A stretch of DNA of 11,060 bases from UMGS1649 sp045659265 (GTDB lineage: Bacteria; Bacillota; Clostridia; TANB77; CAG-465), in contig JAZOWO010000130.1 in NCBI GenBank assembly GCA_045659265.1, positions 1-11,060 of the forward strand, written 5' to 3'. Each line of letters opens with the position of its first letter. Position 1 is the stretch's first letter. Shown here in pieces: positions 1 through 5,689 of the stretch. A program made the translations under genes and the position numbers. The notes under the pieces were generated by a model, which saw only the letters and a list, made by a program, of their open reading frames with translations, was not told the origin of the DNA and ran no database searches.

Positions 1-9
1 CATCGCCAT
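1..9 (-). CDS. Possible first codons of an off-window gene (partial)
   Basis: On the minus strand the promoter at 28-56 is followed by GTGGAAAATAAT and then ATGGCGATG (9 to 1), which reads Met-Ala-Met. Two ATG codons are possible starts, at 9 and at 3. The only ribosome-binding-like element is a weak GTGGA at 17-21, and the leader would be about a dozen bases. Only three codons are visible, so nothing can be said of the product. The transcript could also be an RNA gene. Confidence 0.25.
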
Positions 10-27
10 ATTATTTTCCACGAACTA

Positions 28-56
28 ATATTATCACACGATTTAACACATTTCAA
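28..56 (-). promoter_or_regulatory. Sigma-A-type promoter of a leftward gene outside the window
   Basis: Read on the minus strand there is TTGAAA (51-56), a 17-base spacer and TAATAT (28-33). This is close to the TTGACA-17-TATAAT consensus. Transcription would start near base 21 and run off the left edge. The promoter lies beyond the LCP terminator (81-110), so it most likely serves a separate gene or RNA. The call rests on motif matching only. Confidence 0.6.
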
Positions 57-78
57 TTAAATTTATTTATATATAACC

Positions 79-112
79 AAAAAAGATAGAGAATGTTTTC
101 TCTATCTTTTAA
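79..112 (-). terminator. Rho-independent terminator after the LCP gene
   Basis: A perfect 13-base-pair inverted repeat (81-93 with 98-110, arms AAAAGATAGAGAA and TTCTCTATCTTTT) with a 4-base loop starts 6 bases beyond the LCP stop codon. On the minus strand the stem ends in a run of six T. The plus strand downstream (113-118) is also T-rich, so it could act in both directions. Confidence 0.85.
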
Positions 113-116
113 TTTT

Positions 117-2249
117 TTATTCTTCTGTTCCATCTCCACCATTATTTTCTGGAGTCGGTGTTGGAGTTGGCTCTGGCTCTGGTTCAGGTTTAGGCTCAGG
201 TTTTGGTTCTGGCTTTGGCTCTGGTTCAGGCTCAGGCTCTGGTGTTGGTTCCGGTTCAGGTTCTGGCGTAGGCTCAGGCTCTGGTGTTGGTTCCGGATCT
301 GGGTCAGGTGTTGTACCTGGATTTTCAGGTTGCGTTCCTGGATCAGGTGTTGTGCCTGGGTTTTCAGGTTGTGTTCCTGGATCAGGTGTTGTTCCTGGAT
401 TTTCTGGTTGCGTACCCGGATCAGGTGTTGTACCTGGGTTTTCAGGTTGTGTTCCCGGATCAGGTGTTGTGCCTGGTGTTTCTGGAGTTGTTGGAGTTTC
501 AGGAGTTGTTGGTTCTTCTTTCTTCTCTTCTTCATATACGCCCTTAGGAACAACTAGTTTATCATTATATTTAGATAAGCTTATTGAACCACCTTCTAAT
601 AATTCACCATCTAATATTTGATTAATTAAATTTGTTGCTTGTTTTATATTTCCAGCATAAGGAATCATAACATAAAGTAATCTTTTACCCATAGAATATG
701 TTCTTTCGCTTGAACCTAGACCATTTAATGCAGTTGAAGATACTGTCCATTTCGCATTATCTGTTATTTGCATTCTTACTAGTTCAACCATTTTTTCTGT
801 AGACATATTTGTTTGGAAACTTCCTTTTACTGAAGCTAATATATCATCAAATTTTGTAAGGATTGTTGTTGATGTAACTTTTTGAATTACAGCATCAATA
901 ACAGCTTGTTGGTTTTTACCTCTTGTTGCATCCCCTCCTGGTAATGCATATCTTTCTCTAGCAAAAGCTAATGTTTTTTCACCATTTAATTTGTTCAATC
1001 CTTTTGTTATTTTGTATTTACCTATTTTTGTTGTAAATGCATATTCTGAGTTTACTTCTACTCCACCTATTGCATCAACAATTTTTACTACTGAGTTAAA
1101 GTTTACTTTTACATAGTAGTTTATATCTATTTTTAATAAATCTTCTACTGTTTTAATAGATTTTTCTACACCATATATACCAGCATGTGTTAATTTATCT
1201 CTATATCCACTTGTACCATTTAATTTAACATAGTAGTCTCTTGGGATATTTACAAGTAACACTTGTTTAGTTGTTGGGTTAACTGAAATAACCATATTAA
1301 CGTCACTTCTAGATTTAGATGGCATAGTTGAAGAACGTGAATCTATACCACTTACATATATATTAAATGGCTTTTCTGTTACTGCAACATCTTTAACTAC
1401 TTCAGGCATTTTATCTTCTAAATTAAACTCATGAAGTATAGATATTTGTTCTCTAAAGTCTGGATAATCTTCTTCAATAAGGTCGTAATACGCTTCTTCA
1501 AGAAGGATTGCATCTACTGATTTATCCATTAACTTTTTAGCTAATTCGTGTATATCATCTGTTTTTTCAGACATCATTACTATAGCTTCTTTTAGTTTAG
1601 CCATTGCTTCTTCTGTTTCGCCCATTTCATTATCATAATACATTAATAGTTTATAAGATAAATCTTCTAGCTTTTTGTATTCACTATCTTTAAGAACAAC
1701 TAGTGCATAAGCCTTAGTTTCTACAGCATCTGCATCTATTTGTTTTAATATTTCAGTAGATTCTCCTAGTATCGAATTTACATATATACATAAAGCAATA
1801 ATTGCTGTAGCAAAAACACCAAATATAACTTTTACTACGCTACTAAATTTCTTCCATAAAGTAGTGGTTGCTAGCATTCCTACTAATACAGCTAGTCCTC
1901 CACCAAAGGCACAATACAGTATTTTCATATATTTAGCTGGTATTAAATTAAGATCGTTATTTAATTTTACCCCTCTAATAAAAGTTATAATTAATATAAC
2001 CGTCGCAACTAATGTTAATATTCCTGTTACTATTCTAATTATTTTCTTTGTCTTTGTATCTTCAAAAGGCTTTTTCTCTTTTATTTTCTTTTCCTTAGGT
2101 TCTTTAACCTTTTTTTCTTTAACTTTCTTCTCTTTAATCGGAGACTCATCAGTTTCTACATTATTTCTTTTTAAGAAAAGTTTCTTATTCTCTTCTCTTT
2201 GTAATTTTTCTTTTCTTCTTAATTCCCTTTGTTCTTTTCTGCTTTCCAT
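117..2249 (-). CDS. LytR-CpsA-Psr (LCP) family cell-wall polymer transferase
   Basis: A 710-residue membrane protein. LCP enzymes move anionic glycopolymers (teichoic acid or capsule-like) from undecaprenyl-phosphate carriers onto peptidoglycan outside the membrane. Order seen: a very basic Lys/Glu-rich cytoplasmic part (1-68), three hydrophobic segments (about 70-92, 108-131, 137-161), an accessory region (about 165-290), the LCP domain (about 295-460), a short domain to about 565, and a Pro-rich tail (578-710). LCP signatures: GID (301-303), SRSD (313-316), IPRD (335-338), DKLTHA (351-356), FARERY (429-434), and Arg443 with NQQ (446-448). Three membrane passes with a segment before the catalytic domain resemble streptococcal CpsA rather than one-pass TagTUV. 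It has its own promoter and terminator. ATG at 2249 is preceded by GAGGGTG about 10 bases upstream. The substrate polymer cannot be told. Confidence 0.95.
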   Translation of the reverse strand: MESRKEQRELRRKEKLQREENKKLFLKRNNVETDESPIKEKKVKEKKVKEPKEKKIKEKKPFEDTKTKKIIRIVTGILTLVATVILIITFIRGVKLNNDLNLIPAKYMKILYCAFGGGLAVLVGMLATTTLWKKFSSVVKVIFGVFATAIIALCIYVNSILGESTEILKQIDADAVETKAYALVVLKDSEYKKLEDLSYKLLMYYDNEMGETEEAMAKLKEAIVMMSEKTDDIHELAKKLMDKSVDAILLEEAYYDLIEEDYPDFREQISILHEFNLEDKMPEVVKDVAVTEKPFNIYVSGIDSRSSTMPSKSRSDVNMVISVNPTTKQVLLVNIPRDYYVKLNGTSGYRDKLTHAGIYGVEKSIKTVEDLLKIDINYYVKVNFNSVVKIVDAIGGVEVNSEYAFTTKIGKYKITKGLNKLNGEKTLAFARERYALPGGDATRGKNQQAVIDAVIQKVTSTTILTKFDDILASVKGSFQTNMSTEKMVELVRMQITDNAKWTVSSTALNGLGSSERTYSMGKRLLYVMIPYAGNIKQATNLINQILDGELLEGGSISLSKYNDKLVVPKGVYEEEKKEEPTTPETPTTPETPGTTPDPGTQPENPGTTPDPGTQPENPGTTPDPGTQPENPGTTPDPGTQPENPGTTPDPDPEPTPEPEPTPEPEPEPTPEPEPEPEPKPEPKPEPKPEPEPEPTPTPTPENNGGDGTEE
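150..299 (-). repeat. Pro-Glu/Thr/Lys dipeptide tract in the LCP tail
   Basis: Codes residues 651-700 of the LCP protein. Every second residue is Pro, alternating with Glu, Thr, Lys or Asp (PEPTPEPEP and PKPEPKPE patterns). At DNA level it is a near-hexanucleotide repeat (GGCTCT, GGTTCA and GGTTCT variants on the plus strand). Such Pro-rich stretches usually act as stiff extended spacers through the cell wall. There is no LPXTG motif or other anchor after it; the protein ends in a short Asn/Gly/Asp/Glu segment. Confidence 0.85.
300..476 (-). repeat. Four and a half 39-base repeats coding PGTTPDPGTQPEN
   Basis: Codes residues 592-650 of the LCP protein. Four complete 13-residue copies (592-604, 605-617, 618-630, 631-643) are followed by a partial fifth (644-650). 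Copies are identical in protein but differ at several third codon positions (for example GTTGTACC versus GTTGTGCC on the plus strand), so they are not a very recent duplication, or they are kept alike by selection. Confidence 0.9.
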
Positions 2250-2273
2250 TTTATATTTTCACCCTCGCCTGTC

Positions 2274-2302
2274 ATTATATCACTTGTAAAAAGTATTATC
2301 AA
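2274..2302 (-). promoter_or_regulatory. Promoter of the LCP gene
   Basis: On the minus strand TTGATA (2297-2302), a 17-base spacer and a perfect TATAAT (2274-2279). Transcription should begin near 2267, leaving only about 18-20 bases before the ATG at 2249, so the GAGGG ribosome-binding element (2262-2266) would sit at the extreme 5' end of the mRNA. The promoter lies between the tRNA terminator and the gene, so the LCP gene is its own unit. Confidence 0.75.
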
Positions 2303-2333
2303 CAATATTATGTAGATTAAATCAATTTTGCAC

Positions 2334-2359
2334 AAAAAAAGAAGCAGTTTAACTGCTTC
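2334..2359 (-). terminator. Rho-independent terminator of the tRNA-Met gene
   Basis: On the minus strand, 4 bases after the encoded CCA, the hairpin GAAGCAG-TTAAA-CTGCTTC (2341-2359) is followed by seven T (2334-2340). This is a classic intrinsic terminator. Confidence 0.88.
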
Positions 2360-2363
2360 AATG

Positions 2364-2440
2364 TGGTAGCGGCGATTGGAATCGAACCAATGACCTTTCG
2401 GGTATGAACCGAACGCTCTAGCCATCTAAGCTACGCCGCC
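2364..2440 (-). tRNA. tRNA-Met (anticodon CAU, elongator type)
   Basis: A 77-base tRNA on the minus strand with 3' CCA encoded (2364-2366). It starts GGCGGCG and the 3' acceptor strand is CGCCGCT with discriminator A; the first pair is G-U. The D-loop has AGATGGCTAGAG, the T arm GGTTCGATTCC. The anticodon CAT reads from plus-strand 2404-2406 inside GGTTCATACCC. The sequence closely follows the known elongator methionine tRNA of Bacillus, including the GGCGG...CCGCTACCA ends. It lacks the C1 mismatch and GGG anticodon stem of initiator tRNA. A tRNA-Ile2 (lysidine) identity is unlikely but cannot be wholly excluded by eye. It sits alone between its own promoter and terminator. Confidence 0.96.
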
Positions 2441-2453
2441 GACTACGTATATA

Positions 2454-2482
2454 AATATACACTAGTTAGATTAAATTGTCAA
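2454..2482 (-). promoter_or_regulatory. Promoter of the tRNA-Met gene
   Basis: On the minus strand a perfect TTGACA (2477-2482), a 17-base spacer and TATATT (2454-2459), ending 13 bases before the mature tRNA 5' end. This fits a strong stable-RNA promoter with a short 5' leader removed by RNase P. Confidence 0.82.
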
Positions 2483-2540
2483 TATATTTTTTGTTTTTTA
2501 TGCAATTTATTTTTCTCTATAATACTGCTAATTTAATCTA

Positions 2541-2571
2541 AACAAATAAGAGATGGTCTCCCATCCCTTAT
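2541..2571 (-). terminator. Probable terminator after the SDR gene
   Basis: On the minus strand, about 15 bases after the SDR stop codon, AAGGGATGG-GAGA-CCATCTCTT forms a 9-pair stem (2548-2569, one G-U pair) that two more A-T pairs extend. It is followed by ATTTGTTT, an imperfect T tract. It ends the small-ORF/unknown/SDR operon ahead of the tRNA promoter. Confidence 0.65.
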
Positions 2572-2585
2572 ATTATTTGCAATAA

Positions 2586-3323
2586 TTAAATTACCATACC
2601 ACCATTTGGGCTTATTACTTGTCCTGTGATATATCTTGCATTCTCTGATGCTAAGAATAACACAAGTTTAGCAACTTCTTCAGCTTCACCAAGTCTTCCC
2701 ATTGGTATATCTTTCTTAATTAATTCTATATCATGTTCATCATATTCTTTGAATATCATATCCGTAGCTATAGTTCCTGGTGCTACTGTATTAACTGTTA
2801 TATTACTTGGAGCTAATTCTTTAGCTAAGCCTTTTGTTAATCCTATAACACCTGCTTTTGATGCAGAATACGCTACTTCACATGAGCTACCTGTAATTCC
2901 CCATATTGAAGATACATTTATTATAGCTCCATCTTTTTTAGATAGCATGCCTTGCTTTAATGCAGATTGAGTTACATTAAATACACCTGTTAGGTTTACA
3001 TCTAATACTCTTTTCCATTCATCTTCTTCTAAATCTGTAAATAATCCTACTTGAGAAATACCCGCGTTGTTTACAACTACATCTATTCCACCAAATTCTT
3101 TTACAGCATATTCTACCATAGCATCAACTTCATCGCGATTTGTTACATCTGCTTTGAACATTTCTACTACTCCATCACAACCTTCTAAGTCTTTAACAAT
3201 ATCCTTAGCAGATTGTTCTGAACGATTATAGTTTAGAAGAACGTTATATCCTGCATTAGCAAAGGCATATACTATCGCCTTGCCGATTCCTCTAGAACCT
3301 CCTGTTACAAGTGCTGTTTTCAT
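2586..3323 (-). CDS. FabG-like SDR oxidoreductase, YmfI (EF-P 5-aminopentanone reductase) type candidate
   Basis: A 245-residue short-chain dehydrogenase/reductase of typical length. The Rossmann cofactor motif is TGGSRGIG (7-14), with NNAG at 85-88, active-site Asn110, Ser139, Tyr152 and Lys156 (YSASK), PGTIATDM after the active site, and a FabG-like end (ITGQ..SPNGGM). Basic residues after the glycine motif (Arg11, Arg34) favour NADPH. The block SSIWGITGSSCEVAYSASK (138-156), as I recall the family, is typical of YmfI, which reduces the aminopentanone modification of elongation factor P; plain fatty-acid FabG usually has a different segment there. No fatty-acid gene is nearby. ATG at 3323 has GGAGG (3333-3337) nine bases upstream. 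It lies 42 bases after the unknown gene with no clear promoter between, so it is probably cotranscribed. SDR identity is certain; the substrate is inferred. Confidence 0.93.
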   Translation of the reverse strand: MKTALVTGGSRGIGKAIVYAFANAGYNVLLNYNRSEQSAKDIVKDLEGCDGVVEMFKADVTNRDEVDAMVEYAVKEFGGIDVVVNNAGISQVGLFTDLEEDEWKRVLDVNLTGVFNVTQSALKQGMLSKKDGAIINVSSIWGITGSSCEVAYSASKAGVIGLTKGLAKELAPSNITVNTVAPGTIATDMIFKEYDEHDIELIKKDIPMGRLGEAEEVAKLVLFLASENARYITGQVISPNGGMVI

Positions 3324-3365
3324 ATGTATATGCCTCCTTATTATTTATTTTATATTATTTTGTTA

Positions 3366-5150
3366 TTAACCATCAATTCCTGGTCCATCAAAAGTTGTTA
3401 TTTCAGGTACATCAGTAGTTGTTCTTTCCCCTACAGAAGTATCTATTTCTTCTGGTGGATATACGCCGGCTGATAATGTTTCTATCATATCTGGAGTTGT
3501 TGGTACTACAGGAGTTTCTGTTCCTTCTTCAATTACTTCAACTACTACCTCTTCTGCTTCATCAATAGCAACAGGAGTCTCTGTTCCTTCTGTTGGAACT
3601 GTATGAGATCTTGTTTCTGCGCTTTCTGATGCTAATACAGCCATTATTCCAGCTCCTCTCATAGTTCTGTCGTAGTCTTCTACAGCATCTCTTCCAACTC
3701 TATCTATGTCTGCTCTTACAGAATCACGTACAGCGCTAGCTCTTGCATCTACTTCAGGTGCTTCTGGTAATGATTCAAATTTGTCTCCACCTGTTAACCA
3801 AGCTATTGGATTAAATCTTCTTCTAGCTACAACCTTTTTGTGAGTTTCTAATGTGCTTCTGAAAGTTTCCATTCTTCCTAGTTCTTTTTTAGCTAGTAAG
3901 TATAATCTTTCATCTTCACCTCTTAATTCTCCGCCTTCAGCTATTCTAGCATCTCCAGCTTCAACAACTTTTGCATATATAGCTTCTGCTTTTGTTCTTG
4001 TTGTAGGTTTAGAAGCTAATGCTTTTATTCCCCTCCAAGAAGTTAATTCTGCGCTTGGTACTACACCTTCACCAAAATCTTGTTTTGGATCTATTCCATA
4101 TACAGATGCAACTTGAGCTATTGGAGTTCTATAACCTTTAGCCATGTAATCTCCCATAGCTGTAAATAGAACTTTAGCTTTATTTCTAAATATTCCAGTT
4201 GTTATTCCATATTTAGTATATGCTTTTGGATCAGATAAAATTGGTAGCAATTTCTTTATATGCACTTCACTTAATTGTTTTTCTTTTGCAAGTCTATATA
4301 TACTATTGAATTCTTCCATTGATAGTTCAACTGGTTCTTCAACAGTTGGTGCTGCAGCACTTGCTACTGTTCTATCCCCACCTGGTGTAGATGTAGAACC
4401 GCTACCACCTGGTACTGCTGGTCCAGATGTTCTTCCGCTAGGTGTTCCAGTTCCTGAAGTTGTTCCTGGAACTACTGGTTCTTCAGTTGTTGTTTCTTCA
4501 ACTACTGGTTCTTCAGTTGTTGTCTCCTCAACTACTGTTTCTTCAGTTGTTGGCTCTTCAACTACTGTTTCTTCGGTCACTGGTTCTTCAACTACAGTTT
4601 CTTCTCTTGGACCAAAATTTTTCTTTGCTCTTTCTATTCTTTTTTCTAATTTTGTTAATGAATCTATTTCGTCTGGTTCAAATACACCTTTATCTTTAAA
4701 TATATTCATTATTGGTATTAATTTTTTATTGTTTTCTTTTATTTCTCTTTTAGCTGCGTTTATTGCTCTAGTAGCTACACGCATTTCTTTTTCTATACCT
4801 TTTATTTCGGCTTGGTATATTCTTATTTTATCTTTATCTCCAGCTTCGCCTTTGCCTTCTTCTTCAGTAATCATAGCTTGAAGTTCTTCTATTCTAGCTT
4901 TAGATTTTTCTATGAACTCATTATTTACTGCCATTTTTTCTTCTAAGCCATGAATAGCGTCCATTATTTCTTGTTTTGCTTTTCTTCCTAGGTCAACGAT
5001 ACTTTCCTCTAGGCTAGATATTGCTCTATCAAAACCAGCAACGATATTTTCTCTTTCTGGATCAGATAAATCGTCTCTTCCTTCTGCTGCAGCTTTATCT
5101 GCAACTAGTTTTTGATATTGTTCTTCTAATATTTCATAATCTTTTCCCAC
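3366..5150 (-). CDS. Unknown protein: coiled coil, Thr/Glu/Val repeats, linker, helical domain
   Basis: I do not recognise a family. Numbering from the ATG at 5156 (596 residues): a charged, helical, coiled-coil-like part (about 5-180); four 10-residue repeats of the ETVVEEPTTE kind (186-229); a Gly/Ser/Thr/Pro linker (230-265); a probably folded region (about 275-460) with WRGIKAL and RRRFNPIAWLTGG; an Arg/Asp/Ala-rich helix (about 465-500); and an acidic tail in which GTETPV occurs twice (524-529, 545-550). There is no signal peptide and no convincing membrane segment, so it is probably cytoplasmic, perhaps a scaffold. I prefer GTG 5150 as start: AGGAGG (5159-5164) lies 8 bases from it but only 2 from the ATG at 5156. 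The Shine-Dalgarno overlaps the stop of the small upstream ORF, suggesting coupled translation. It is richer in Arg, Ala and Gly than its neighbours. Confidence 0.85.
   Translation of the reverse strand: MGKDYEILEEQYQKLVADKAAAEGRDDLSDPERENIVAGFDRAISSLEESIVDLGRKAKQEIMDAIHGLEEKMAVNNEFIEKSKARIEELQAMITEEEGKGEAGDKDKIRIYQAEIKGIEKEMRVATRAINAAKREIKENNKKLIPIMNIFKDKGVFEPDEIDSLTKLEKRIERAKKNFGPREETVVEEPVTEETVVEEPTTEETVVEETTTEEPVVEETTTEEPVVPGTTSGTGTPSGRTSGPAVPGGSGSTSTPGGDRTVASAAAPTVEEPVELSMEEFNSIYRLAKEKQLSEVHIKKLLPILSDPKAYTKYGITTGIFRNKAKVLFTAMGDYMAKGYRTPIAQVASVYGIDPKQDFGEGVVPSAELTSWRGIKALASKPTTRTKAEAIYAKVVEAGDARIAEGGELRGEDERLYLLAKKELGRMETFRSTLETHKKVVARRRFNPIAWLTGGDKFESLPEAPEVDARASAVRDSVRADIDRVGRDAVEDYDRTMRGAGIMAVLASESAETRSHTVPTEGTETPVAIDEAEEVVVEVIEEGTETPVVPTTPDMIETLSAGVYPPEEIDTSVGERTTTDVPEITTFDGPGIDG
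4470..4601 (-). repeat. 30-base repeats coding ETVVEE(P/T)(T/V)TE
   Basis: Four 10-residue units (186-195, 196-205, 206-215, 216-225 from the ATG at 5156) and a partial fifth (226-229) inside the unknown protein. The plus strand shows recurrent TCTTCAGTTGTTG and TCTTCAACTAC blocks. Units differ by single residue swaps (PVTE, PTTE, TTTE). It probably codes an extended acidic spacer between the coiled coil and the second half. Confidence 0.88.
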
Positions 5151-5158
5151 GATCATTA

Positions 5159-5164
5159 CCTCCT
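5159..5164 (-). promoter_or_regulatory. Ribosome binding site that decides the start of the unknown gene
   Basis: AGGAGG on the minus strand overlaps the TAG stop (5163-5165) of the small upstream ORF, giving TAGGAGG. Its gap is 2 bases to the ATG at 5156 and 8 bases to the in-frame GTG at 5150. Normal spacing favours the GTG. Confidence 0.7.
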
Positions 5165-5288
5165 ATTTTTTAAGTTCGTCAACTTTCTTTTGTAATTCTG
5201 CAAGTTTTTCTAAATCTTCTGTTGCTTTTTTTAGTTTTTCTACATCTGCATTTATTTCTTCTTCAGTGTAGAATTTCTTTTCTTCCAT
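5163..5288 (-). CDS. Small ORF, 41 residues, charged amphipathic helix
   Basis: ATG at 5288, TAG at 5163-5165, 41 residues starting MEEKKFYTEEE. It is almost entirely Lys, Glu, Asp, Leu, Ala and Val, with hydrophobic residues (Val16, Leu19, Leu26, Leu29, Leu32, Val36, Leu39) spaced as in a coiled coil; it has no membrane segment or Cys. A good GGAGG (5297-5301) lies 8 bases upstream, and a promoter (5332-5360) sits just before that, so it is the first gene of the operon. Its stop codon overlaps the Shine-Dalgarno of the large unknown gene, which suggests translational coupling. The function is unknown; it could pair with the coiled coil of the larger protein or act mainly as a translated leader. 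Confidence 0.72.
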   Translation of the reverse strand: MEEKKFYTEEEINADVEKLKKATEDLEKLAELQKKVDELKK

Positions 5289-5303
5289 AATATATACCTC
5301 CAC

Positions 5304-5317
5304 ATGCAAATTTGCAT
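5304..5317. promoter_or_regulatory. 14-base perfect palindrome, candidate operator
   Basis: ATGCAAATTTGCAT is a perfect inverted repeat without a spacer. It lies between the predicted start of transcription (about 5325) and the ribosome binding site (5297-5301) of the small-ORF operon, a position where a bound dimeric regulator would block transcription. I cannot name a regulator. An AT-rich palindrome of this size can arise by chance, so this is a suggestion. Confidence 0.35.
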
Positions 5318-5331
5318 ACTCTTATATCTCA

Positions 5332-5360
5332 ATACTAACATATATGAAAAAATATGTCAA
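5332..5360 (-). promoter_or_regulatory. Promoter of the small-ORF/unknown/SDR operon
   Basis: On the minus strand a perfect TTGACA (5355-5360), a 17-base spacer and TAGTAT (5332-5337, four of six consensus bases). It faces away from the glmS promoter, with about 60 bases between the two -35 boxes. No clear promoter was seen before either of the two downstream genes. Confidence 0.65.
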
Positions 5361-5422
5361 CGATTTTTCTTTATGTTTTTTAGCGAGTATTTCTAAGGTT
5401 TGCTGCATATAATATACCAAAC

Positions 5423-5451
5423 TTGACTATTTATAAAAAATATTGTACAAT
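5423..5451 (+). promoter_or_regulatory. Promoter of glmS
   Basis: TTGACT (5423-5428), a 17-base spacer and TACAAT (5446-5451) on the plus strand. Transcription would begin near 5458, giving a leader of about 230 bases that carries the glmS ribozyme. Confidence 0.75.
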
Positions 5452-5504
5452 AGTCGTTGAAAATATTTTTAAGCTCGAAGGAGTGAGTATAAAAAGTTTA
5501 AGAA

Positions 5505-5662
5505 TATTAGCGCAGGGTTTTGCTATTTTAGCAAATTGACGAGGATGATAGTTATCGACAAATCAGCGGGTGCTATCACGGTTTAATGGGATCGACATAT
5601 AGGTACAAAAGGTAAAATTCGGGAATTACCATACAAAAAGCCTATAATCCAAAAAGTACATT
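5505..5662 (+). ncRNA. glmS ribozyme: glmS ribozyme (glucosamine-6-phosphate-activated riboswitch)
   Basis: Lies in the 5' leader of glmS. Conserved pieces appear in order: TAGCGC at the cleavage site (cut expected between A5509 and G5510), a variable hairpin TTTGCTA-TTT-TAGCAAA (5519-5535), the core TTGACGAGG (5536-5544), TTATCGA (5552-5558), then GCGGGTGCTATCACGG (5566-5581), matching the family's GCGGnTGncTnCCnGG apart from small changes. A P2-like stem pairs TGATAG (5546-5551) with CTATCA (5573-5578). A later hairpin pairs GGTAA (5611-5615) with TTACC (5626-5630). In this family glucosamine-6-phosphate is the catalytic cofactor; self-cleavage exposes the downstream mRNA to decay, closing a feedback loop on glmS. 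The 3' boundary is approximate, and the P3/P4 accessory part is not clear to the eye. Confidence 0.93.
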
Positions 5663-5689
5663 GAAAATAGAATATGGAGGATTATTATT

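Noticed and set aside
300..476. Regular repeats that might suggest a CRISPR array
   Set aside because: The units are contiguous 39-base coding repeats with no unique spacers, in frame with the LCP protein and with changes mainly at third codon positions.
93..557. Plus-strand open frame of 154 codons rich in Trp, Arg, Leu and Phe
   Set aside because: It is antisense to the repeat-coding tail of the LCP gene; the low-complexity repeats simply lack stops in that frame. It has no ribosome binding site or sensible protein features. The same applies to the other open frames over 53-621.
1864..2289. Plus-strand 141-codon open frame
   Set aside because: It is antisense to the basic and hydrophobic N-terminal part of the LCP gene; its Phe/Ser/Leu-rich product mirrors Lys/Glu-rich codons. 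No ribosome binding site was seen.
2219..2425. Minus-strand 68-codon open frame
   Set aside because: It runs through the tRNA-Met gene, its terminator and the LCP promoter; no real gene could share these.
4306..4881. Plus-strand 191-codon open frame rich in Ser, Thr and Val
   Set aside because: It is antisense to the Thr/Glu/Val repeat region of the unknown minus-strand gene, which has a clear ribosome binding site and balanced protein composition; this frame has neither.
5483..5539. Possible 18-codon leader peptide before glmS (GTG after AAGGAG)
   Set aside because: The only ribosome-binding-like sequence overlaps the GTG itself, and the frame runs through the cleavage site and core of the glmS ribozyme, which explain the conservation there.
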